Made by a program: the position numbers and the translations under genes
Notes under the pieces: generated by a model
Database searches by the model: none
What the model saw: the letters and a program-made list of their open reading frames with translations, nothing else
What the model was told of the DNA's origin: nothing
From: Mitsuokella sp. oral taxon 131 str. W9106
GTDB lineage: Bacteria > Bacillota > Negativicutes > Selenomonadales > Selenomonadaceae
Assembly: GCF_000469545.1 (NCBI RefSeq)
Contig: NZ_KI273058.1
Location: forward strand, 117,002-181,001
Length of the DNA: 64,000 nucleotides
Reading direction: 5' to 3'
Part shown: positions 36,825 through 46,353 of the stretch, piece by piece
How the letters are laid out: each line of letters begins with the position of its first letter
How positions within the stretch are numbered: position 1 is the first letter of the stretch

Positions 36825-37628
36825 ATGGAGAAAATCGGACTGCTGGCGGGCGCCGGCAAACTGCCTGTCGCGTGTGCCGAGGCGGCGCGCGCCATGGGCA
36901 TCGAGGTCGTAGGCATCGCACTGCTGCCGGAGACGGACAAGGCGCTTGCAGGCGTTGTGGCGGATTACGCAGAGATCAGCATCGGGCATATCGATGCGAT
37001 TTTGAACCATTTGAAGGAAAAAGGCGTCCGCAAGGTCACGATGATCGGCAAGGTCACGAAGGAGATCCTGTTTTCGGGCAGGATCCAGCCCGACGCGCGC
37101 ATGCTCCAGCTCATCCTGTCGCTTCCCGACCGCAACGACGATACGATCATGATGATGTTCGTCCGCGAGCTCGCGAATGCGGGCATTGAGGCGGTCGACC
37201 AGACGGCGCTCATCCGCCCCCTGATGCCGGCGAAGGGAACGATCTCGAAGCGTGAGCCGACGGCTGAGGAAAAGGCGGATATGGCGTACGGATTCGACGT
37301 GGCGAAGGAACTTGGACGGCTCGATATCGGACAGACGGTCGTCGTCAGGAACGCGGCGGTCATGGCGCTCGAGGCGATCGAGGGAACGGATGCCTGCATT
37401 CGCCGCGGCGGTGCGCTCGCGCACGGCGGCGCCGTCGTCGTCAAGACGGCAAAGCCATCACAAGATGACCGCTTCGACGTGCCGTCGGTCGGCGCACAGA
37501 CGATTCGCTCGATGGCAGGGAGCGGCTGCACGGCGCTCGCCATCGAAGCGGGGAAGACGCTCCTCGTCGAGCGCGAGGAAGTCCTGAAGCTCGCGGCGGA
37601 GCACGACATCGCGATAGCGGCAATCTGA
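36825..37628 (+). CDS. lpxI: UDP-2,3-diacylglucosamine diphosphatase LpxI
   Basis: A 267-residue LpxI-type (DUF1009) hydrolase making lipid X, the functional replacement of LpxH. EKIGLLAGAGKLPVACAEAAR, GHIDAILNHLKEKGVRKVTMIGKVTKE and the conserved FDVAKELGRLDIGQTVVV and MAGSGCTALAIEAGKTL are all present. The start at 36825 has GGAGGA 6 nt upstream; two earlier in-frame ATGs fit less well. Confidence 0.93.
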   Translation: MEKIGLLAGAGKLPVACAEAARAMGIEVVGIALLPETDKALAGVVADYAEISIGHIDAILNHLKEKGVRKVTMIGKVTKEILFSGRIQPDARMLQLILSLPDRNDDTIMMMFVRELANAGIEAVDQTALIRPLMPAKGTISKREPTAEEKADMAYGFDVAKELGRLDIGQTVVVRNAAVMALEAIEGTDACIRRGGALAHGGAVVVKTAKPSQDDRFDVPSVGAQTIRSMAGSGCTALAIEAGKTLLVEREEVLKLAAEHDIAIAAI

Positions 37629-37706
37629 AAACGCGGAATGAAAAGGCGCGGCGCTGGTGTAAACGCCGCGTCTCTTTCGGCTTTTGGTGGGAAAGCAGGG
37701 GAAGAG

Positions 37707-38858
37707 ATGAAGATCATGCTGTCGGCGGGCGAGGTCTCCGGCGACCTGCACGGCGAGCGCCTCGCGCATGCCATCCATGAAAAGGAGCCGCGTGTGGAGC
37801 TCATTGGGTTCGGCGGCGCGCGCATGGAACGTGCCGGCGTCCGCCTCTTTCGGAATTTTGCCGATTACAACGTCATGGGCGTTCTCGAGGTCATTCAAAA
37901 TTTCTGCCGCATCATGAAGCTGCTCGATGCCCTCACAGCCTTCATGAAGCGCGAGCGACCTGACCTCCTCGTGATCATCGACTACCCGGATTTTAACTGG
38001 CGGCTTGCCAGGCGTGCGAAGGCGCTTGGCATTCCCGTATTTTCCTACATCCCGCCTTCGGCCTGGGCGTGGCGCAAGGGGCGCGCGAAGGACTGCGCAA
38101 AGATCGCGGACGAGTTCGTCGCGATTTTCCCGCACGAGCTGCCGCCGTACGAGGCGGCGGGTGCCAAGATCGCATTCGTCGGCAATCCGCTCGTCGATAC
38201 CGTGCGGGCGGAGATCCAGCCGGAGGCGGCGCGGGCGTTTTTCGGCGCGCCGGAGGGCGAGCACATCGTGCTCCTCATGCCGGGAAGCCGCAGGCAGGAG
38301 ATTACGATGCTGCTCGGCCCGATGCTCGGTGCGGCGAAAATCCTCTTGGCGCGCCGCGCGGACACGCGTTTCTTTCTGCCGGTCGCAGACGCTTCCTATG
38401 AGAACGTGATCCAAGCGAAAATCGAGGCGGCAGGCGTTCCCGTCACGCTCGTCCGCGAGAACCGCTACGCGCTCATGGCGATTGCCGACGCGGCGGTCGC
38501 AGCGTCGGGGACGGTCGTCATGGAAGCGGCGCTCATGGGCATGCCCTGCGTGACGGTTTACCGCCTCTCATGGCTCAATTACTGGATCGGACGCGCACTC
38601 GTCCACATCGATCACTTCACGCTGCCGAATATCCTCATGGGGGAGCGGATCCAGCCTGAGCTTTTGCAGGATGAAGTCGAGCCGAAGCGCATCGCGGATG
38701 AGCTGGAGCGCCTTTACCGCGGCAATCCGAACCGTGCTGCGGTCACGGCAAAGCTCAGGAAGGCCGCCGCACGACTCGGCGCACCGGGCGCAGCGGGGCG
38801 CATCGCGGAGCGGATCCTCGCGGCGGCGCGGCACAGCAAGACGGGAACGAAAGATTAA
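37707..38858 (+). CDS. lpxB: Lipid-A-disaccharide synthase
   Basis: A 383-residue GT19 glycosyltransferase that condenses lipid X with UDP-diacylglucosamine. MLSAGEVSGDLHGERLAHAI, IDYPDFNWRLARRAK, YIPPSAWAWRKGRAK, LLMPGSRRQEI and AVAASGTVVMEAALMGMPCVTVYR are conserved. The start at 37707 has AGGGGAAG upstream. Confidence 0.95.
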   Translation: MKIMLSAGEVSGDLHGERLAHAIHEKEPRVELIGFGGARMERAGVRLFRNFADYNVMGVLEVIQNFCRIMKLLDALTAFMKRERPDLLVIIDYPDFNWRLARRAKALGIPVFSYIPPSAWAWRKGRAKDCAKIADEFVAIFPHELPPYEAAGAKIAFVGNPLVDTVRAEIQPEAARAFFGAPEGEHIVLLMPGSRRQEITMLLGPMLGAAKILLARRADTRFFLPVADASYENVIQAKIEAAGVPVTLVRENRYALMAIADAAVAASGTVVMEAALMGMPCVTVYRLSWLNYWIGRALVHIDHFTLPNILMGERIQPELLQDEVEPKRIADELERLYRGNPNRAAVTAKLRKAAARLGAPGAAGRIAERILAAARHSKTGTKD

Positions 38859-38894
38859 AACAAAAGACTGGTCGAAGTCGATTCAGGAGCAAAG

Positions 38895-40619
38895 ATGAAA
38901 AACTACAAGCGGCTGCTCAAGTACATGCGGCCTTACCTCAGGCAGTTCGTCCTCGCCGTCATCTGTATCATCCTCGCGGCAGGCGCGAATCTTTACCTAC
39001 CGTGGATCATCAAGGACATGATCGACAAGGTACTCGCAGAAAAGGATATGATGATGCTCAATGCGATCTGCATCGGCATCGTCGTCGTGTTTTTCCTGCG
39101 CGGCATTTTCTTCTACGGGCAGTCGTATCTCGTTTCCTTTATCGGGCAGAAGGTCATCATCGATGTGCGCGAGGTCATGTTCCGCAAGTTCCAGCGCATG
39201 CCGATGGCGTACTTCGACAAGCACCAGACGGGCGAGACGATGAGCTACATCACGAACGATGTCGCCGCGATCCAATCGGCGCTCGTCGACCAGCTCATCG
39301 AGCTCGTCACGGAGGGCTCGATCCTCATCGGCTCACTCGTCCTCATGGTCGTGCTCGACTGGAAGCTCTCGCTCCTGACGCTCGTCGTCATACCGCTTGT
39401 CGGACAGGCGATGAAGATATTCGGACGCAAGATCAAGCGCAACGGCACGATCATACAGGAGCGCATGGCGGACATTACATCGCTGCTGCAGGAGAGCATC
39501 TCGTCGATTCGCGTCGTGAAGTCGTTCGTGCGCGAGGACTACGAGATCAAGCGCTTCTGCAGGCAGAACGAGCTCAATTTCCAGGCGGCGATGAAGAACG
39601 TGCAGCTCACGAGCCTTTTGACGCCGTCGGTCGAGTTTCTCGCGGCGATTTCCGTCACGGTCATCGTATGGTTCGGCGGATACGAAGTCGTCGAGGGCAC
39701 CATCACGGCAGGTGCGCTCGTCGCGTTCCTGACGTACGCCGTCAACCTCGCGAACCCCGTCAAGCGCCTCTCGCGTGTCTACGGCAACATGCAGCGCGCG
39801 ATGGCAGCCGTCGACCGCGTCTTTGCGGTCATCGATTTGGAGGAGACGATCGCCGACCGCCCCGACGCAAGGCCCATGCCCGAGACGCACGGGCACGTCG
39901 AGTTCGATCACGTGTCGTTCGGCTACAAGGAAGGCGTGCTCGCGCTCTCGGACGTCAGCCTTGAGGCGAAGCCCGGTCAGATGATCGCGTTTGTCGGACC
40001 TTCTGGCGCGGGGAAATCGACGATCGCGAACCTCATTCCGCGCTTCTACGAGGTGACGTTCGGTGCCATTTTCATTGACGGACGGGATATCCGCGACGTG
40101 ACGGTCGGCTCGCTTCGCGAGCAGATCGGCATCGTGCCGCAGGAGACCATGCTGTTCTCGACGACGGTGCGCGAGAATATCCGCTACGGCAGGCTTGATG
40201 CGACGGATGCGGAGGTCGAAGCGGCGGCGCGCGCGGCGAATGCCGACGCCTTTATCCGGGAACTCGATGCGGGCTACGATACGGAGATCGGCGAGCGCGG
40301 GCTCTCGCTCTCCGGCGGACAGCGCCAGCGCATCGCAATCGCGCGCGCGATCCTCAAGAACCCGCGCATCCTCATCCTCGATGAGGCGACGTCGGCACTC
40401 GATACGGAGAGCGAGAAGATCGTGCAGGCTGCGCTCGACCACCTCATGGTCGGGCGCACCTCGTTTGTCATCGCGCATCGCCTCTCGACGATCTTCCATG
40501 CCGATCAGATCTTCGTCATTGACGACGGCCACGTCAGGGAGCATGGAACGCATGAGGAGCTGCTCGCGATGGGCGGACTCTACAGCAACCTATACAACAT
40601 CCAGTTCAAACAGGACTGA
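38895..40619 (+). CDS. msbA: Lipid A export ABC transporter MsbA
   Basis: A 574-residue half-transporter: six membrane helices in the first 310 residues, then an ABC domain with GPSGAGKST, LSGGQRQRIAIARAIL and LILDEATSALDTESE. MsbA-like type IV exporters are numerous, but its place between lpxB and waaA makes a lipid A flippase the best call. Confidence 0.9.
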   Translation: MKNYKRLLKYMRPYLRQFVLAVICIILAAGANLYLPWIIKDMIDKVLAEKDMMMLNAICIGIVVVFFLRGIFFYGQSYLVSFIGQKVIIDVREVMFRKFQRMPMAYFDKHQTGETMSYITNDVAAIQSALVDQLIELVTEGSILIGSLVLMVVLDWKLSLLTLVVIPLVGQAMKIFGRKIKRNGTIIQERMADITSLLQESISSIRVVKSFVREDYEIKRFCRQNELNFQAAMKNVQLTSLLTPSVEFLAAISVTVIVWFGGYEVVEGTITAGALVAFLTYAVNLANPVKRLSRVYGNMQRAMAAVDRVFAVIDLEETIADRPDARPMPETHGHVEFDHVSFGYKEGVLALSDVSLEAKPGQMIAFVGPSGAGKSTIANLIPRFYEVTFGAIFIDGRDIRDVTVGSLREQIGIVPQETMLFSTTVRENIRYGRLDATDAEVEAAARAANADAFIRELDAGYDTEIGERGLSLSGGQRQRIAIARAILKNPRILILDEATSALDTESEKIVQAALDHLMVGRTSFVIAHRLSTIFHADQIFVIDDGHVREHGTHEELLAMGGLYSNLYNIQFKQD

Positions 40620-40634
40620 GAAGGGAACGCAGCA

Positions 40635-43136
40635 ATGCAGATACTCTACAACGTAGCGGGGCTTTTGATCGTGCTGCTGATCATCCCGATGTTTCTCATC
40701 CGCGCCGTCCGGGAACGCGGCTTCGTCGAGCGCATACGGCAGAGTTTCGGCTTTTTCCCGGAGCATGCGCTCGACAAGGCCGAGAAGACGGACTGCATCT
40801 GGGTGCACGCGGCATCCGTCGGCGAGATCGTCGCGACGAGCCCGCTCATCAGGGAATTCCGTAAGGAATTCCCGAAGCGTCCCATCCTCGTTTCCGTCGT
40901 CACGACGAGCGGCTACGAGATGGCAAACCGCATCATCAAGGACGCGGATGCGATCATCTACTTCCCACTTGACCTGCCGTGGCTTGCAGGGCACGTTCTG
41001 AAGCGGATCCGGCCGCGCGTATTCCTGCCCGTTGAGACGGAGCTTTGGCCGAATTTCCTGAAGACGGCGCGCAAGCTCCACATCCCCGTCATGATGGTCA
41101 ACGGGCGCATCAGCGACAAGAGCGTGCGCCAGTACAAGTACCTGCGCAGCTTGCTGCGCGACATGATCGGCACGGTCAAGGTATTCGCGATGCAGTCGCC
41201 GATCGATGCGGCGTACATCAAGCGCCTCGGCGCGCCGGAAGAACTCGTGACGGTCACGGGCAATACGAAATTCGATCAGACGTATACGGATGTGAGCGCC
41301 GAAGAAAAGGAAACGCTCATCGAGGCGATGCAGCTCGCAGGCAGTGACGGCATTTTCCTTGCGGGTTCGACACACCGCGGCGAAGAGGCGTTCGTCCTGC
41401 AGGCATTTCGTGCGGTAAGGGAGACGCATAAGAAGGCGCGTCTCGTCATTGCGCCGCGCGAGCTCCTGCGCGTGGCGGAGGTCAGCCATATCTGCAGGAA
41501 TGCGGGCTTTTCCGTCGCGCGGCGCACGGAGCTGCAAAAAGGAGAAGGCAAGGCGAGCGATGTCGTCATCCTCGACACGATCGGCGAGCTCGGCCGCATC
41601 TACAGCATCGCCGACGTCGTCTACGTCGGCGGCAGCCTCGTGCCGCACGGCGGCCATAATATTTTGGAACCGGCGGCGCACGGCAAGGCGATCGTCGTCG
41701 GGCACAATATGTTTAACTTCAAGGATACGCACGCGCTCTTCATGAAGCGCGACGCCTGCATCACGGTACACGATGCGGCGGAGCTTTCGCGCGAAGTCGC
41801 GCACCTCTTTGATGATCCATCCCATCGGCGCCGCATGGAGAAAGAGTCGCTTGCCATCGTGCGCGAGAACAAGGGGGCGTCGCGCAAGTCCGCGATCCTC
41901 CTGCGCGAGATGCTCGACGCCTACGAGAGCCAGGCGGAGAATCTGCACCGCGTGCGCGCGACGCAGAAGCTTACGAACTTCCAGACGTATTTCATTGACC
42001 TCGTGCACAGCAAGAACGTCGATGGCTTCTTCAAGAACGTGCTGCTCCTCGTCTTGTACGCATTCTCGATTCTCTACCGCTTGCTTTTGAATGCGCGGCT
42101 CGCAGGCTATCGTCACGGGCTCTTTGCACGGAAGCACCTCGATTGCTTCGTCATCAGCCTCGGCAATGTGACGGTCGGCGGCACGGGCAAGACGCCGACG
42201 GCGCAGCGGCTCGCGCGCGATATCCGCAGCATGGGCTACCGCGTCGTCATCCTGAACCGCGGCTACCGCGCGAAGTGGCGCGGCGAGGTCGGCATCGTCT
42301 CCGACGGCGGGAAGCTCCACATGGACGCAGCGGAGGCGGGCGATGAGGCGTACATGCTCGCAAAGCACCTGCCGGACGTTCCCGTGCTCATCGGCACGGA
42401 GCGTGCCAAGACGGGACGCTACGCGATCGAGCACTTCGGCGCACAGGTCGCAATCCTCGATGACGGCTACCAGCACTGGCAGCTCGCACGCGATCTCGAC
42501 ATCCTGCTCATCGACGCCGTCAACGTCTTCGGCAACGGGCATATCCTGCCGCGCGGCACGCTGCGCGAGCCGATCTCGCATATCGACCGCGCCGACGTCT
42601 GCCTGCTCACGAAGGTGGATCAGGCAGAGGACGGTGCGTGCGCCTACATCAAGGAGACGGTGAAACGGTACAACGCGCGCGCGCAGATTGTCGAGAGCGT
42701 TCACCATCCGCGCTGCTTCGTTCCGCTTGCCGAGTGGTATACGAATATCGCGGGCGAGGGCATCGACGTCTCACACATCAAGGGCAAGCGGATCATGGCG
42801 GTCTCCGCGATCGGCAACCCCGCTTCCTTTGAACAGACGCTCGCTTCGCTCGGCGCCGTCATCGTCGAGAGCCTGCGCTATCCCGACCATCACGACTACA
42901 CGATGTCGGAGATGACGGGCGTGTTCGGTCAGGCGGAGCGGCGCGATGTCGAGGCGATCGTCATCACGGAGAAAGATGCCGTCAAGATCCCTGCCGATGT
43001 CGCGCGGCAGAAGTGGTCGGTCCCCGTCTACGTCATCAGCGTCGAAGTCGCCTTTGGCGAGGGGGCGCAGGCGTGGGACGCGCTCCTGGAGGAGAATCTC
43101 ACGGCGTGGTCAGCGCAAAAGAGCGCAAAAGAATGA
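40635..43136 (+). CDS. Fused Kdo transferase (WaaA) and lipid A 4'-kinase (LpxK)
   Basis: An 833-residue fusion. Residues 1 to about 430 are WaaA/KdtA (GT30): N-terminal membrane anchor, WVHAASVGEI with catalytic Glu64, ETELWPNFL, GNTKFD, and YVGGSLVPHGGHNILEPA. After a linker with a hydrophobic segment (about 462-486), the second half is LpxK with P-loop GNVTVGGTGKT at 510-520, LNRGYRAK, DDGYQHWQLARDLDILLID and HHDYT. It would both phosphorylate lipid A at the 4' position and add Kdo from CMP-Kdo. There is no stop or frameshift between the halves. Fusions of these two enzymes are not the norm in Proteobacteria. Confidence 0.93.
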   Translation: MQILYNVAGLLIVLLIIPMFLIRAVRERGFVERIRQSFGFFPEHALDKAEKTDCIWVHAASVGEIVATSPLIREFRKEFPKRPILVSVVTTSGYEMANRIIKDADAIIYFPLDLPWLAGHVLKRIRPRVFLPVETELWPNFLKTARKLHIPVMMVNGRISDKSVRQYKYLRSLLRDMIGTVKVFAMQSPIDAAYIKRLGAPEELVTVTGNTKFDQTYTDVSAEEKETLIEAMQLAGSDGIFLAGSTHRGEEAFVLQAFRAVRETHKKARLVIAPRELLRVAEVSHICRNAGFSVARRTELQKGEGKASDVVILDTIGELGRIYSIADVVYVGGSLVPHGGHNILEPAAHGKAIVVGHNMFNFKDTHALFMKRDACITVHDAAELSREVAHLFDDPSHRRRMEKESLAIVRENKGASRKSAILLREMLDAYESQAENLHRVRATQKLTNFQTYFIDLVHSKNVDGFFKNVLLLVLYAFSILYRLLLNARLAGYRHGLFARKHLDCFVISLGNVTVGGTGKTPTAQRLARDIRSMGYRVVILNRGYRAKWRGEVGIVSDGGKLHMDAAEAGDEAYMLAKHLPDVPVLIGTERAKTGRYAIEHFGAQVAILDDGYQHWQLARDLDILLIDAVNVFGNGHILPRGTLREPISHIDRADVCLLTKVDQAEDGACAYIKETVKRYNARAQIVESVHHPRCFVPLAEWYTNIAGEGIDVSHIKGKRIMAVSAIGNPASFEQTLASLGAVIVESLRYPDHHDYTMSEMTGVFGQAERRDVEAIVITEKDAVKIPADVARQKWSVPVYVISVEVAFGEGAQAWDALLEENLTAWSAQKSAKE

Positions 43137-43156
43137 AAAGAAAGGATAGGAAGGCT

Positions 43157-43897
43157 ATGGAAAAGCGAGCAACAGTCCTCTGTGTGATTCCCGCGCGGTA
43201 TGCGTCAACGCGCCTTCCGGGAAAGCCGCTTAAGGACATACAGGGAAAGCCGATGGTCGTCCGCGTCTACGAGCGCGCAAAAAAAGCGCAGCGCGTCGCA
43301 GATGTCATCGTCGCGACGGACGATCATCGCATCGCGGACGCCGTCAAGTCGCATGGCGGCAAGGCAGTCATGACGCGAGTGGATCATCCGACGGGAACCG
43401 ATCGCCTCGCCGAAGTCGCCAAGCAGTTCCCGGACGTCGACGTAATCCTAAACGTACAGGGGGATGAGCCGCTCATTGATCCAGCCGTCATCGATGCGCT
43501 CGCGTCGGCGTTTGACGGCGACGCCGATCTGCAGATGGCGACGGCCTGCACGGAGATACGTTGCCGCGATGCGCAGGATGACCCCAACAACGTCAAGGTG
43601 GTCATGGACCAAAAGGGATATGCGCTCTATTTCTCGCGCTCCCTCATACCGTATCCGCGCAAGGCGGGCGGGCACGTATTCAAGCACATCGGCATCTACG
43701 CCTATCGTCGCGGCTTCCTGCTCGCCTACGCGAAGATGGAGCCGACGCCGCTCGAGCAGGCGGAGAGCCTGGAGCAGCTTCGTGCGCTTGAGAATGGCTG
43801 CAAGATCAAGGTCATCGAGACGGACCATGAGTTCGTCGGCGTTGACACAGCGGAAGACCTCGCAAAAGTCAACGCGATCTACGCCGCGATGAAGTAA
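43157..43897 (+). CDS. kdsB: CMP-Kdo synthetase
   Basis: A 246-residue cytidylyltransferase activating Kdo. VIPARYASTRLPGKPL, HPTGTDRLAEV and LNVQGDEPLI are the nucleotide- and metal-binding motifs. ATG 43157 gives the family length with AAAGGA/TAGG upstream; an ATG at 43133 overlapping the previous stop (ATGA) would add eight residues. Confidence 0.95.
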   Translation: MEKRATVLCVIPARYASTRLPGKPLKDIQGKPMVVRVYERAKKAQRVADVIVATDDHRIADAVKSHGGKAVMTRVDHPTGTDRLAEVAKQFPDVDVILNVQGDEPLIDPAVIDALASAFDGDADLQMATACTEIRCRDAQDDPNNVKVVMDQKGYALYFSRSLIPYPRKAGGHVFKHIGIYAYRRGFLLAYAKMEPTPLEQAESLEQLRALENGCKIKVIETDHEFVGVDTAEDLAKVNAIYAAMK

Positions 43898-43921
43898 TCA
43901 TTTGGAGAGAGGAGCATTCGC

Positions 43922-44746
43922 ATGAACAAGGTACAGGTGGGAAATTTCCATATTGGTGCAGGCGAGCCGCTCGCCCTGCTCGCAGGCCCGTGTGTCCTGG
44001 AGGGGCTGGATCGATGCCTTTTGATCGGGCGCACGATCAAGGGAATCTGCGCGCGTCTCGGCATCCACTACGTATTCAAGGCGTCGTTCGACAAGGCGAA
44101 CCGCTCTTCGTTCCACAGCTTCCGCGGGCCAGGGCTCCAGAAAGGTGTTGAAATGCTCGCGGCGATCAAGGAAGAGCTCGACGTGCCTGTCGTGACGGAC
44201 ATTCACGAGACACAGCAGGCGAAGCCCGTCGCACAGGTCGCGGATATCCTCCAGATCCCCGCATTCCTCTGCCGTCAGACGGATCTTCTGCACGCCGCGG
44301 CGGAGACGGGGCGCGTCGTCAACGTCAAGAAAGGACAGTTTCTCGCGCCGGAAGACATGCGCAACGTCGTCGACAAGCTCCACGAGTGCGGCTGCGACCA
44401 GATGCTCCTGACGGAGCGCGGCGCCTCATTCGGCTACCACAACCTCGTCGTCGATATGCGCAGCCTGCCGATCATGCGAAGCTTCGGCTACCCCGTCGTC
44501 TTCGACGGCACGCACAGCGTCCAGCTCCCCGGCGGCGGCGGAACGGTATCGACGGGCAACCGCGAGTACGTGCCGTATCTCGTGCGCGCGGCGGCTGGCG
44601 CGGGCATCGATGCGCTCTTTCTCGAGGTGCATGACAATCCGGAGGAGGCACTCTCCGATGGGGCGAACATGGTCTATCTCGACCAGCTCGAGGACTTGCT
44701 GAAATCGGCGCTCGCCATTCATCAGATCGCGAGCAAGGTGGACTAA
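43922..44746 (+). CDS. kdsA: 3-deoxy-8-phosphooctulonate synthase
   Basis: A 274-residue TIM-barrel enzyme condensing arabinose-5-phosphate with [61 protein letters not shown] and [12 protein letters not shown] are intact. Confidence 0.96.
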   Translation: MNKVQVGNFHIGAGEPLALLAGPCVLEGLDRCLLIGRTIKGICARLGIHYVFKASFDKANRSSFHSFRGPGLQKGVEMLAAIKEELDVPVVTDIHETQQAKPVAQVADILQIPAFLCRQTDLLHAAAETGRVVNVKKGQFLAPEDMRNVVDKLHECGCDQMLLTERGASFGYHNLVVDMRSLPIMRSFGYPVVFDGTHSVQLPGGGGTVSTGNREYVPYLVRAAAGAGIDALFLEVHDNPEEALSDGANMVYLDQLEDLLKSALAIHQIASKVD

Positions 44747-44759
44747 GAGGAGGATTGGC

Positions 44760-45728
44760 ATGATTCGGGAAAAAGCGATTGAGACTTTGGAGATTGAGGC
44801 AGAGGCGGTCACGCGCCTCAAGGAGCGCATCGGTGACGAGTTTGAAGCGGCGGTGAACTGCATCCTCCACTGCCATGCGCGCGTCGTCGTGACGGGCATG
44901 GGGAAAAGCGGCCACGTCGGGCGCAAGATAGCGGCAACGTTTGCGAGCACGGGCACGCCTGCGTTCTTCATGCATCCAGCCGAGGCGTTTCACGGAGACC
45001 TCGGCATGGTGACGGAGCACGATGTCGTCATTGCGATCTCGAACAGCGGCGAGTCGTCGGAGATCGTCAACATCCTGCCGGTTATCCGCCGCATCGGCGC
45101 GAAAATCATCGCGATGTGCGGCAGGCGCGAATCGCAGCTCGGACGATTCAGCGATTACTTCATCGACGTCGGTGTTGAGCGCGAGGCGTGCCCCTTGGGG
45201 CTTGCGCCGACGGCGAGCACGACGGCGACGCTCGCGATGGGCGACGCGATCGCAATGGCGCTCATGGCGGTACGAAACTTCACGAGCCAGGATTTCGCCC
45301 TCTTCCATCCAGGCGGCGCGCTCGGACGCCGCCTGCTGCTGAAGGTTGAAAACGTCATGCACAGCGGCAAGGACAATCCAGTCATCCACGCGGGCAAGAC
45401 GGCGAAGGACGCGCTCTTCGTCATGACAGAGAGCGGCCTCGGCGCGGTGTCCGTCGTCGACGATGCGGGCAAGTTCATCGGCATCATCACGGACGGCATT
45501 ATCCGCCGTGCGCTCGCGAAGGACTACAAGTTCCTTGACGAGGCGGTCGAGGCGATCATGTTCCGAGAGGCACTGACGATCGCACCGGAAAAGATGGCGG
45601 CAGAGGCGCTCTCCGTCATGGAGAAGCACAAGCCGCGCCCCGTGACGGTACTGCCCGTCATCGACAGCGCGGGCGTGCCCGTCGGCATTGTCCATCTGAC
45701 CGATCTTTTGCGGCAAGGAGTGGTTTGA
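44760..45728 (+). CDS. kdsD: Arabinose-5-phosphate isomerase
   Basis: A 322-residue protein with an N-terminal SIS sugar-isomerase domain (VVTGMGKSGHVGRKIAATFASTG, ISNSGESSEI) and two C-terminal CBS motifs (from about residue 200). It converts ribulose-5-phosphate to arabinose-5-phosphate for KdsA. AGAGGAGG precedes the ATG. Its stop abuts the kdsC start. Confidence 0.95.
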   Translation: MIREKAIETLEIEAEAVTRLKERIGDEFEAAVNCILHCHARVVVTGMGKSGHVGRKIAATFASTGTPAFFMHPAEAFHGDLGMVTEHDVVIAISNSGESSEIVNILPVIRRIGAKIIAMCGRRESQLGRFSDYFIDVGVEREACPLGLAPTASTTATLAMGDAIAMALMAVRNFTSQDFALFHPGGALGRRLLLKVENVMHSGKDNPVIHAGKTAKDALFVMTESGLGAVSVVDDAGKFIGIITDGIIRRALAKDYKFLDEAVEAIMFREALTIAPEKMAAEALSVMEKHKPRPVTVLPVIDSAGVPVGIVHLTDLLRQGVV

Positions 45729-46289
45729 ATGGAATTTCGAGCAGAGGCTATTGAGCGCGCCAAGCGCGTGCAGTGCGTCATCCTCGACGTGGACGGCGTT
45801 TTGACGGACGGCAGCATCTATATCGGAGAGACGGGCGAGTGCTTCAAGCCGTTCTTCTGCCGCGACGGGCTCGCGATCACGCGTGCCGCCAAGGTCGGCC
45901 TATCGGCAGCAATCATTACGGGACGTGCCTCGAAGCACGTCGCCGTCCGCGCGAAGGAGCTTCATATCGAACAGGTCTATCAGGGCGAGCTCGACAAGCG
46001 CGCGGCGTATCGCGCGCTCAAAGAGAAGCTTCGCCTTTCCGATGACGCGTTCGCGTACGTCGGGGACGACATCGTCGACCTGCCCATCATGCTGCAGGTC
46101 GGATTCCCCGTTGCCGTAGCGGACGCCGTGGCGGAGGTGCGCGAGACGGCGCAGCTCATCACGGACAATCCGGGCGGACGCGGCGCGGTGCGCGACGCGT
46201 ATGAATTTATCTTAAAAGGGCAGGGAAAATGGCAGAGGATCATCAATGGGTTCAAAGCGTCGGAGGATATGACGGGAATCGCGCAGTGA
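45729..46289 (+). CDS. kdsC: Kdo-8-phosphate phosphatase
   Basis: A 186-residue HAD phosphatase, C0-type without a cap. LDVDGVLTDGSIY carries the nucleophile Asp, IITGRAS is motif II, and YVGDDIVDLPIM is motif IV. Completes the Kdo branch between KdsA and KdsB. Confidence 0.95.
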   Translation: MEFRAEAIERAKRVQCVILDVDGVLTDGSIYIGETGECFKPFFCRDGLAITRAAKVGLSAAIITGRASKHVAVRAKELHIEQVYQGELDKRAAYRALKEKLRLSDDAFAYVGDDIVDLPIMLQVGFPVAVADAVAEVRETAQLITDNPGGRGAVRDAYEFILKGQGKWQRIINGFKASEDMTGIAQ

Positions 46290-46353
46290 CGCATGCCCGT
46301 AACATGGACGTAGCTCCGAAATACATGGACACGCAGACAATGGAGGCCTTGGT

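Noticed and set aside
40590..42707. 705-codon open frame on the minus strand
   Set aside because: Antisense to the waaA-lpxK gene, whose motifs are intact. It is a product of high GC at third positions and has Arg/Asp/Leu-rich shadow composition.
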